Positions 9,336-16,247 of a stretch of 38,888 bases of DNA are shown piece after piece. The notes below the pieces were generated by a model that worked only from the letters and a program-made list of their open reading frames with translations, did not search any database and had not been told where the DNA came from. This DNA comes from Chlorobiaceae bacterium (GTDB taxonomy: Bacteria > Bacteroidota > Chlorobiia > Chlorobiales > Chlorobiaceae). A program made the translations under genes and the position numbers. Numbering within the stretch: the first letter of the stretch is position 1; each line of letters begins with the position of its first letter. The stretch covers positions 1 through 38,888 of the forward strand of contig JAAXVR010000026.1 in the NCBI GenBank assembly GCA_013335405.1. Direction: 5' to 3'.

Positions 9336-10355
9336 ATGCAAAAAGCGCTCTGCTTTATTTTCCTCCTTCTTCTCCCGTCTGCCTTCATTACCCTTCCCGC
9401 CGCAGGAAACCAGAGAAAAGACATCCCGCTGCTCTTGATGTGGTGGAATGTCGAGAATCTGTTCGATCCGATTGACGACCCCTCGACTGCAGACGAGGAT
9501 TTCACGCCGGACGGCAGGCGTCAATGGACCCGGAAAAAGCTTCTCCTTAAGCAGATGCGCATCAGGCACGTCATCTCTGCGGTCAAGTCGCACCCCGAGT
9601 ACATGAAATACCCCGATCTTCTCGCTTTCGCCGAAGTGGAGAACAGCAGAACATTCAGTGAAACCCTTTCTCCGCTTAACGGCATCCATTACAAAACCGT
9701 GTATTTCGAATCATCAGACCCGAGAGGTATCGACATCGGCATTGCCTTCAATCCGGAAACCCTTTCTTCCGGAACAGTGAAAACATACAAGGGACATGCA
9801 GCAAGGGAAATCATCGCTGCACGGTTTTCGTCTGCCGGCCGGCCCTTTCATGTCATCCTCAATCACTGGCCATCCCGCTCTTTCGACGAACAGTGGAGCG
9901 AACCGAAAAGAATTGCAGCAGCGAAAGTATGCCGCCATATCATCGACAGCCTTCTTTTGCGGAGCCCGAAAGCGGATATCATCGTCATGGGTGATTTCAA
10001 CGACGAACCTGGAAACCGCTCTATACACGAGGTGCTCCGCTCGTCATTCGATATCCGTCAAGTAAAGAACGGTGGCACATCGTGGCTTTTCAACTGCTGG
10101 AGCGGTTCGGGAAAAACCGGCAGCTACCGTTACGGACGTCGCTGGGAGCAACTCGACCAGATACTGCTCTCTCCAGGAATGTTCGATACGGCAGGGCTCT
10201 CGTTCCCCCATGGAGGATTCCGCTGTTTTTCGTTTTTCCGCATGCTCGAACCTTCGGACGGCAAGCCATGGCCAACATACGAAAAAGGGCGCTACCGGGG
10301 AGGCTATTCAGACCATCTGCCGCTGATTCTTAAAGCGGTGACAGGAAAGCGGTGA
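9336..10355 (+). CDS. secreted endonuclease/exonuclease/phosphatase-family protein
   Basis: Member of the EEP (DNase I/AP endonuclease-like) hydrolase superfamily with an N-terminal signal peptide (hydrophobic stretch from about residue 5 to 20, cleavage likely after AAG), so it is probably periplasmic or extracellular. Motifs in order are WWNVENLFD (residues 36-44), FAEVEN with the metal-binding Glu, LNHWPSR with the conserved His, MGDFND with catalytic Asp/Asn, and the terminal SDHLPL with the general-base His. The WNVENLFD form is typical of bacterial exported EEP proteins that may degrade extracellular nucleic acid; a phosphodiesterase or lipid-phosphatase activity cannot be excluded. Length is 339 residues. 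The gene stands alone on the plus strand. Confidence 0.87.
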   Translation: MQKALCFIFLLLLPSAFITLPAAGNQRKDIPLLLMWWNVENLFDPIDDPSTADEDFTPDGRRQWTRKKLLLKQMRIRHVISAVKSHPEYMKYPDLLAFAEVENSRTFSETLSPLNGIHYKTVYFESSDPRGIDIGIAFNPETLSSGTVKTYKGHAAREIIAARFSSAGRPFHVILNHWPSRSFDEQWSEPKRIAAAKVCRHIIDSLLLRSPKADIIVMGDFNDEPGNRSIHEVLRSSFDIRQVKNGGTSWLFNCWSGSGKTGSYRYGRRWEQLDQILLSPGMFDTAGLSFPHGGFRCFSFFRMLEPSDGKPWPTYEKGRYRGGYSDHLPLILKAVTGKR

Positions 10356-10506
10356 CCTGTTGCCCGCGCTCTCCTGTCCCGGATTACGGCTGCTCCTGCA
10401 GTGAAATGAGTGTCAAGCTGCCTGCTCCGGTCCGTCAATTCACCGGAAAATTCGTACTTTGCCTGAATTCCTGAAGACTATCTGAAAACAATAATCGTAA
10501 ACAACC

Positions 10507-10686
10507 ATGGAAGCAAAAGACAAAGTACTGGAGGTTCTCAACAATTCAGATCAGCCGCTCAGTGCAGGTCAGATAACGGAAATCAGCGGATTGGACAGGA
10601 AAGAGGTTGACAAGGCGATGAAAACACTCAAGGATGAAGAGCGTATCGTATCGCCGAAACGTTGTTACTGGCAACCAAAGAAATAG
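10507..10686 (+). CDS. small winged-helix-like protein (59 residues)
   Basis: The short frame encodes a 59-residue basic protein, [20 protein letters not shown] onwards. It has the pattern of a minimal winged-helix domain: helix 1 ([10 protein letters not shown]), helix 2 after PLSAGQI, recognition helix ([15 protein letters not shown]) and a beta wing ending RCYWQPKK. It could bind DNA as a stand-alone regulator. There is no strong Shine-Dalgarno site. The gene is followed about 50 bp later by the terminator of the convergent sigma-54 activator. The fold assignment is by pattern only. Confidence 0.72.
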   Translation: MEAKDKVLEVLNNSDQPLSAGQITEISGLDRKEVDKAMKTLKDEERIVSPKRCYWQPKK

Positions 10687-10728
10687 TTCCGCCGGCGGAT
10701 ACGAGTAACAGAACCGGCAGAGCCGGAC

Positions 10729-10765
10729 ACAAAAGAAACATCCCCTCTGAAATCAGACGGGGATG
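10729..10765 (-). terminator. rho-independent terminator of the sigma-54 activator gene
   Basis: CATCCCC-TCTGA (10739-10750) pairs with TCAGA-C-GGGGATG (10753-10765), a 12-bp stem with one bulged C. On the minus strand it is followed by a T-rich run (TTTCTTTT). It lies 40 bp beyond the stop codon of the minus-strand activator gene and also separates it from the plus-strand winged-helix gene. Confidence 0.8.
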
Positions 10766-10804
10766 CACGATAATCCTGACCGACGATCCTTTGAAGGCAA
10801 ACGG

Positions 10805-12250
10805 TTACGGATTGATGGTTATGGTTTTCGTCAGATCGAAACGCTTCATTTTCCTGATCAGTGTCGAACGGCTGATACCGAGAAGTTCCGCTGTTTTCGT
10901 CTGGTTGCCGCCGCACTGCTTGTAAGCCTTGAGGATTGCCTGCAGTTCCATGTCCTTGAGTATCGGATGCCCCTGCACATCACCATCCGGAAGAAGTTTT
11001 CCGGCGTTTCCCGCAGCATCGTCGGCAAACCCTTCCTTTTCCGCTGCCGCCTCATGTTCCGGCGCCGCATGGGAAGCCGACGGCAGGTTGAAGGTGTCGA
11101 TCGTATTGCCCTTGCGGTTGATGACGGCCCGACGGATCACATTCTGGAGCTCACGGATGTTTCCCGGCCAGCGATAAGCCTTCAGGGAATTCAATGCTTT
11201 CGTCGAAATATCCGGCGGTTCGATATTGTTCGCCTTGCAGAATTCATTGAGAAAATGTCTGGCCAGCAGGACAATATCATCATCCCTTTCCCTCAATGGA
11301 GGTATATAAAGCGGATACTCTTCAAGACGATAATAAAGATCGGCCCTGAACGAGTTTGTCGCGATTGCCTCGGTGAAATCCCTGTGGGTGGCTGAAATGA
11401 GCCTGAAATCGACAGGTCGCTCCCTCTTCTCGCCAATCCTCCTGATCTTCTTTTCCTGCAGCACACGCAGAACCTTTGCCTGTATATCGATATTCATATC
11501 GCCGATTTCATCCAGAAAAATCGTACCATGGTCCGCCTGTTCGAAAAACCCTGTATGGTCACTGTTGGCACCGGTAAAGGAACCTTTCAGATGTCCGAAA
11601 AGAAGGCTGTCTGCAAGATCGTTGGATATGGCGGCACAATTGATGGTAACAAACGGCCCCTGCTTCCGCTTGCTTCCGTTATGGATAGCCTGGGCAAAAA
11701 GCTCTTTGCCGGTGCCGCTTTCCCCGTTGATCAGGACATTCATATCGGTTTCCATGACCTGCATGGCCTGTTCGACACATTGCTTGATGGCAGAGCTGGC
11801 TCCGACAATAAAATTGAAAATGTCCTTCTGTTTCAGTTCCTTTTTCAGCTCATTGATTTTCTGTTTCAGGCCGGATTCTGCCAGGGCGTTTCTGAGAAGG
11901 ATTTCAAGGCGTTGCTTGTCTACAGGCTTGGTGAGGTACTCGTAAGCCCCGAGCTTGATACATTTGACCGCCTGGCTGATGTCTTCCATCGCTGTGATGA
12001 TGATGACCGGAAACAGATAAGACTGATCCTGCAGGTAGGAAAGAACTTCCATACCGCTTTTCAGCGGCATGTTGAGATCGAGCAGAAGAACGTCGATCTG
12101 GTTCTTTTCGATCGTTTCAATGCACTGCTCGCCATTTTCCGCAGTCAGCACGTCGTAACCGAGCCTTTTGAGCAGATGGCTTATAAGGGTACGGATTACC
12201 GAACTGTCGTCGGCAACGAGTACCATTTGTTTTGAAACGTTCTGTACCAT
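10805..12250 (-). CDS. sigma-54-dependent response regulator (NtrC/LuxO type)
   Basis: Two-component transcription activator for RNA polymerase with sigma-54. Of 481 residues, about 8-122 form a receiver with phospho-acceptor Asp58 (LLLDLNMP), acidic pair near 14-15 and Lys108. The AAA+ domain (about 146-375) has Walker A GESGTGKE at 176-183, the sigma-54 contact loop as GSFTGA at 223-228 instead of GAFTGA, and Walker B TIFLDEIG at 243-250. A Fis-type helix-turn-helix is at about 436-472 (GGNQTKTAELLGISRSTLIR). The ATG has AGAGGGG upstream. With a CqsS-like kinase and CqsA-like synthase in the same cluster, this is the obvious candidate for the LuxO role. NtrC, ZraR and LuxO cannot be separated on domain content alone. 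Confidence 0.9.
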   Translation of the reverse strand: MVQNVSKQMVLVADDSSVIRTLISHLLKRLGYDVLTAENGEQCIETIEKNQIDVLLLDLNMPLKSGMEVLSYLQDQSYLFPVIIITAMEDISQAVKCIKLGAYEYLTKPVDKQRLEILLRNALAESGLKQKINELKKELKQKDIFNFIVGASSAIKQCVEQAMQVMETDMNVLINGESGTGKELFAQAIHNGSKRKQGPFVTINCAAISNDLADSLLFGHLKGSFTGANSDHTGFFEQADHGTIFLDEIGDMNIDIQAKVLRVLQEKKIRRIGEKRERPVDFRLISATHRDFTEAIATNSFRADLYYRLEEYPLYIPPLRERDDDIVLLARHFLNEFCKANNIEPPDISTKALNSLKAYRWPGNIRELQNVIRRAVINRKGNTIDTFNLPSASHAAPEHEAAAEKEGFADDAAGNAGKLLPDGDVQGHPILKDMELQAILKAYKQCGGNQTKTAELLGISRSTLIRKMKRFDLTKTITINP

Positions 12251-12436
12251 ATTGATACCCCTCTGTGATTATCCGGTAATATACTCGCAAAAAAATAAAC
12301 TAACACAATGGAACAGATAAAAATTGAAATCATCATGCTGACCGATTGCGCCCGATTATTTCATGATTTATCCGGAAAACAGACCGGCCTGGAGTAATTG
12401 CAGGCAAGCGCCGAAAAAAAGTGCCCTGCCGATATT

Positions 12437-12454
12437 TTGATACAACTGTATCAA
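12437..12454. promoter_or_regulatory. 18-bp palindrome, candidate activator (enhancer) site
   Basis: TTGATACAACTGTATCAA is an 8-bp perfect inverted repeat with a 2-bp centre, in the gap between the activator gene and the small gene at 12662. It lies 158-175 bp upstream of the start predicted for the sigma-54 promoter at 12586-12601, a usual distance for NtrC-family enhancer sites. A lone TTGATAC half-site occurs again in the activator's own leader at about 12252-12258. Binding is inferred, not shown. Confidence 0.5.
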
Positions 12455-12585
12455 TGTTTTTCTCAAATCCTCAGCCATGATTTGATCGGGAAAAAGGGCA
12501 ACAAACCGTTAATCGCTTTTATTAAATTACTTTACGTCGAAATCACCAGCAATCGAACCCCGCATCCTGATTCGCATACAACATC

Positions 12586-12601
12586 CGGCATGATTTTTGC
12601 A
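12586..12601 (+). promoter_or_regulatory. predicted sigma-54 (-24/-12) promoter
   Basis: CGGCATGATTTTTGCA fits the sigma-54 consensus TGGCACG-N4-TTGCA at all but the first and sixth bases. GG (12587-12588) and GC (12599-12600) have the obligatory 10-bp spacing. Transcription would begin near 12612, about 50 nt before the ATG of the 67-codon gene at 12662, which has AAGG at normal spacing. The closest encoded sigma-54 activator is the adjacent gene. Confidence 0.62.
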
Positions 12602-12661
12602 ATCATATCAGAAGATTTAAAAAAAACACAGCAATTCAGGACATGTTACATAAGGCCCGGT

Positions 12662-12865
12662 ATGACAAATGAACTATTCAACAGACTTGCATTCGCTGTT
12701 TCTGATATTGATTTCTCTGTCATTCAACTGAAACGCATTTACGAAGGCAATGCAACTCCGGGAAAAGACCGAAGCACAGAAACAAGGGAACTGCTCCAGG
12801 CGCTTGTAACCGACATAAAAACCATTGAAGCGAACCTGAATGACATTTTATCGAAATTATCCTGA
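12662..12865 (+). CDS. small uncharacterised protein (67 residues), putative sigma-54-driven
   Basis: I recognise no family. The 67-residue product starts MTNELFNRLAFAVSDIDFSV and ends with a long amphipathic, heptad-like helix (about residues 40-66, RELLQALVTDIKTIEANL within it). This suggests a coiled-coil or small adaptor protein in the cytoplasm, with no cysteines and no membrane segment. I prefer this start over the longer open frame from 12398. The ATG is preceded by ATAAGG, and the upstream part of the frame is not protein-like and contains a sigma-54 promoter and a palindrome. Its place between activator and sensor kinase makes it a candidate output or feedback component of the quorum-sensing module. 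Confidence 0.6.
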   Translation: MTNELFNRLAFAVSDIDFSVIQLKRIYEGNATPGKDRSTETRELLQALVTDIKTIEANLNDILSKLS

Positions 12866-13316
12866 CACAACAGTGTACGTTCTGTTCCTCTTGCCGTGAA
12901 AAGTCAGGGTCAAGCTCCGTAATGGCGCGCGATTGCACTTGCATGACCTGAGAGTCCCGACAAGTTCAGAATGAGGAATTCGATCCCTGCCCGTCGGGGC
13001 CAAACCGAGTCATGAAGGCTCAGAGACGATATCAACCAGAGGTCTCCGACAGCAGAGATCACACCAGGTCCGTTATCTCATCGGAAAAACAGCAGTTTCC
13101 CTTCTGACAGCAGGAACTCGCCGGAATCACGTTCCATAAAAGATCCGTACTGTTTGCTGTTGGAAGTTCTGCTTGCGGGTTAATGACGCCATTTCGAAGG
13201 AACAAATGAAATGCGGATCATTACCGGTGCGCATTCTTTCACTGTTCAATGGCATAGAGCAAGCTCGCAACCGTTTTCAGAAAACTGCTGATGCCGGAGC
13301 GGCAAAAAAGCGGGCA
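12866..13316. other. 451-bp region without a recognisable gene
   Basis: This stretch separates the 67-codon gene from the 3' end of the sensor kinase. No frame looks like protein, and the reading frame that enters it from 13173 is a shadow of the kinase. A short inverted repeat (AACAG/CTGTT) lies at about 12868-12886 without a T tract. Since LuxO-type systems act through small RNAs, a small RNA here is conceivable, but I see no convincing promoter and terminator. Confidence 0.4.
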
Positions 13317-15857
13317 TTATGTCTTTTCAAGACGGATATAGCGCTGCAGATCCTGAACAGTATCCGCATAGACTTTTTTCAGGATATCGAGCCATCCCGC
13401 CTTTTCAGGCCACTCCCCTCTCCGCGCCAGTTCGTTGAGATATTTGCAGAGAACATGCATTTTATTGGCCCCGACACTTCCGGACGACCCTTTCAGGGTG
13501 TGGGTCAGGTAGTCCACCTGTTCAATATCACGTTTTTCGCAGGCATCGTTCAGTTCCCCTGTCAGTTTGTCCGTATCGAGAATATACGTTTCAAACAGGC
13601 TTCCCAAGAGCTCATCACCGCCAATTTCCCTTAGTCCGTTGATGGTCGAAGGATCAAGCACTTTTTCAATTTCGAGTTTGCTCCAGAAATCCGGTCCCTC
13701 ATGGCCGGATTCCGTCATTTTTGTTTTGTTCATTGGTTTTTCCTCGGTCGTGTCATGTTTTAGCATTACTGCAATAGCGGAAAGAAGCTCATCTTTGAAG
13801 ACTGGCTTGCCAAGCATGTAATTCATTCCGGCGTTCCTGATATCCTGCACGCTCTTTTCATCTGTATTCCCGGTCAGCGCAATGATCGGAATCCGGCTGA
13901 ACGAGGTGAAACGCACGAAATTCTTCCCGCCCCTGATGGCCTTTGCCGCCTCGATTCCATCCATTACAGGCATCTGGATATCCATGAGCACCAGATCGAA
14001 ACTTTCCTTTTCGAGCATTTCGATGGCATCACGTCCGTTCAGGGCGTGTTCGGTAATACAGCCGTACTGGTTGAGCACCATGCTCATGAATTTTCTGCTG
14101 GTTTTGTTGTCGTCGACCAGCAGGATGCGTTTTCCGGAGATAACCTCCTCCTGCGTGTTCCTGATGGAAGAGATTTCGGAGAAGAAATACTTTTCAACGA
14201 TTCTTTTAATGTCGGAACGCTTGACCGGTTTTGACAGCACCTCGTTCATTCCGCTCTTTTTTCCTCTTTTGCCCGCTTCCTGTTCAGGCAGTGCCGTAAC
14301 TCCGACGACCGGAGCCTGCAGATAATGCAGTGCAAGGGCGGGATCGATATCCTGTGCGGAACGGATCATCTTGACGACACTGTCCCCGTTGAGGAACGGC
14401 ATCTCGAAATCCATGAAAATCAGATCGTAACGGTTCTCGGAGATAAGGGCGAGCGCCTGGTTTCCGTTTTCCGCCTGATCGAACTGGCAATTCATTTCGG
14501 AAAGAAATTTCGCAATGATGAGCCGGTTTCCAAGCTGATCGTCGACGATCAGGACTCTTTTTTTCCGGAGAATTCTGTTTTTAATTTCTGTAACAATCTT
14601 CGAATCATACTTTGGAAGCGTAATGGTAAATTCAGTCCATTCCCCTTCTCTTGAATCGCAGGATATCGTTCCTCCGAAAGACTCGACTACCCTTCTGCAG
14701 AAAGAGAGCCCAAGGCCGAATCCGCCTTTCTTGTTGGTATAAAAACTTTCGAAAATTTTCTCTTTTCGACCCGCAGGGATTCCGGGACCGGTATCCCTGA
14801 CCCTTATCCAATTTTCGGAATCGGTCCCGTCAGTCGTAATTTCTATGGAGAACCCGTGTTTATCCTTGTAATACAGGGCATTCTTCATCAGGTTGAACAA
14901 GACATAGAAAAACAGGTCCCGGTCACCAAGAAAATCAAAATCCCTTTTTTTCGTTACCGTAACCAGCGTTCTTTCTGCAGTGTCACTGTACGGATAACTC
15001 TTGACCACGGTATCCATCAGCAATGAGGAAGAGTTGCGAATAAAACCCGCTGTCGCCACCTCTCCCCCCTGCATGCTGGTCAGAATCGAGTCGATGATCT
15101 TGTTCGCCCTGTTCAGGGTGAAGGAACTTTCCTCGATGACATGATGAATGCTCGTAAGGCTTGTATGGCTTATATCATATCGTTCTTGTTCTTCTTCCCC
15201 GTCCGGTTTCCGCGGAAGACTTGCCTGCACCGTGGCTATCGCATTGGTGATGGAACTGAGCGGATTGCGCATTTCATGCGCGATACTGCCGCTCAGGCTT
15301 CTGAGCAGCGAGATTTTCGATTTATGTGCTGCCTGTTTTCTGTGGTTGATGATCAATCCGCCGAAAAGTGCGAAAAAGAAGGTGGGAATATATTCCGCCC
15401 TGAAATAGGTGAACCGGACCTCCCCTTCCAGAGCCCACACCGCGCCGTAAGCGGCAAAAAAGCTGAAAACCAGCATAACGCAGATGATCCGCCAGTCGTA
15501 GACGAGTATGATAAGAAGCACCAGACCGCCGATGGTCGACAATGCCCAGGTTAAAGACCAGGCGTTCTCGAACGTCATGAAAAAGAAAAAGAACGGCAGA
15601 AGCAGGGGGACCGAAAAAAGAAAATAGAGCGGGAAATAATCCTTGACCTTTTTCGGAAGGAATCGGTAAAAAAGCCAGGGAAGGCTTATAACAGCTTCGA
15701 GAAGACGAAATTCGAGGCTTTCGTAAGGTTGGGGCAGAATATCTTTCCAGACCACGTAGAAGAGCGGGTAACCAATAGTGGCAAACATCCCGATAACCGG
15801 GATATTGGGTTCAGCCTGCTCTATTAATTCTATAGCTTTTTGTTTAAGCTTCTGCAT
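13317..15857 (-). CDS. cqsS: CqsS-like hybrid sensor histidine kinase with two receivers and Hpt
   Basis: Probable receptor kinase for an alpha-hydroxyketone (CAI-1-type) autoinducer in the inner membrane. The N-terminus (AEPNIPVIG...GYPLFYVVW, PQPYESLEFR) and six hydrophobic segments at about 20-37, 52-66, 74-94, 104-120, 122-141 and 156-171 match the CqsS sensor. The kinase part has H box SIAHEMRNPLS with His194, N box around Asn322-Asn326 and G boxes DTGPGIP (355-361) and GFGLGL (379-384). Two receivers follow, with Asp483 (FMDFEMP) and Asp626 (LMDIQMP), then an Hpt domain with His786 (THTLKGSSGS). The 846 residues exceed the ~690 of Vibrio CqsS, which has no Hpt and a degenerate first receiver, as I recall. 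It is divergent from the CqsA-like synthase gene. Confidence 0.9.
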   Translation of the reverse strand: MQKLKQKAIELIEQAEPNIPVIGMFATIGYPLFYVVWKDILPQPYESLEFRLLEAVISLPWLFYRFLPKKVKDYFPLYFLFSVPLLLPFFFFFMTFENAWSLTWALSTIGGLVLLIILVYDWRIICVMLVFSFFAAYGAVWALEGEVRFTYFRAEYIPTFFFALFGGLIINHRKQAAHKSKISLLRSLSGSIAHEMRNPLSSITNAIATVQASLPRKPDGEEEQERYDISHTSLTSIHHVIEESSFTLNRANKIIDSILTSMQGGEVATAGFIRNSSSLLMDTVVKSYPYSDTAERTLVTVTKKRDFDFLGDRDLFFYVLFNLMKNALYYKDKHGFSIEITTDGTDSENWIRVRDTGPGIPAGRKEKIFESFYTNKKGGFGLGLSFCRRVVESFGGTISCDSREGEWTEFTITLPKYDSKIVTEIKNRILRKKRVLIVDDQLGNRLIIAKFLSEMNCQFDQAENGNQALALISENRYDLIFMDFEMPFLNGDSVVKMIRSAQDIDPALALHYLQAPVVGVTALPEQEAGKRGKKSGMNEVLSKPVKRSDIKRIVEKYFFSEISSIRNTQEEVISGKRILLVDDNKTSRKFMSMVLNQYGCITEHALNGRDAIEMLEKESFDLVLMDIQMPVMDGIEAAKAIRGGKNFVRFTSFSRIPIIALTGNTDEKSVQDIRNAGMNYMLGKPVFKDELLSAIAVMLKHDTTEEKPMNKTKMTESGHEGPDFWSKLEIEKVLDPSTINGLREIGGDELLGSLFETYILDTDKLTGELNDACEKRDIEQVDYLTHTLKGSSGSVGANKMHVLCKYLNELARRGEWPEKAGWLDILKKVYADTVQDLQRYIRLEKT

Positions 15858-16247
15858 CGTTGAATCGGTGATTCAGCCTCCCTCTGCCCTGGAACATGAT
15901 AAACGTCAACGAACTAAAAATATTTCAGCGGTTCAGCAAAAGCCTGCGGCCTTGAATAGAATGCCCGACGATGAAAGAATGAACAGGAAATCCGCTAAAA
16001 CACAAAAGTCACCCTCCATATCAAGAGGGCTGCATACGTAATGAGGATAGTGAAAGAATATATTTTGGGAGTAAGAAACTTTTCCGGTCATTCGTTATAT
16101 TACTCTAAGTATAATAAAAATCAAAACATTGGTGGTGTAGTTTTTTCATGTTCCGGTTGAAAGTCGTTTTCATTTTTACCTCTAAACAGTCATTACCCCG
16201 AAAATAAACGTATCGAAGAAACATCTGCACTCTGGTCTGATAAACTT
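15858..16247. other. 390-bp divergent regulatory region between kinase and synthase genes
   Basis: No gene is visible here. A perfect 6-bp inverted repeat with 3-bp centre, TGAATCGGTGATTCA (15861-15875), lies only 3 bp before the kinase start codon. On the plus strand a TATAAT hexamer stands in the A+T-rich stretch near 16110, with only a weak -35 match, and could serve the synthase gene about 135 bp downstream. No sigma-54 promoter with correct spacing was found for either gene. Confidence 0.5.
15861..15875. promoter_or_regulatory. 15-bp palindrome at the kinase start codon
   Basis: TGAATCGGTGATTCA is a perfect inverted repeat (TGAATC/GATTCA, 3-bp centre) placed 4-18 bp upstream of the kinase ATG. 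It could be an operator or an RNA hairpin covering the ribosome-binding region. It shares only TTGA...TCA ends with the palindrome at 12437-12454, so a common binding protein is speculative. Confidence 0.35.

Noticed and set aside
12398-12661. Longer reading frame (155 codons) for the small gene at 12662.
   Set aside because: The upstream part has no protein character and contains the palindrome and the sigma-54 promoter; the ATG at 12662 has its own ribosome-binding site.
12923-12937. Second possible sigma-54 promoter, TGGCGCGCGATTGCA.
   Set aside because: The GG to GC spacing is 9 instead of the required 10 bp, and no gene or terminator follows at suitable distance.
13173-13634. Plus-strand frame over the 3' end of the kinase gene.
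   Set aside because: Runs antisense through the Hpt domain; not protein-like upstream of the overlap.
15876-15895. Possible sigma-54 promoter for the kinase on the minus strand.
   Set aside because: Only the GG and GC doublets match; the rest of both elements departs from consensus, and spacing depends on how it is aligned.
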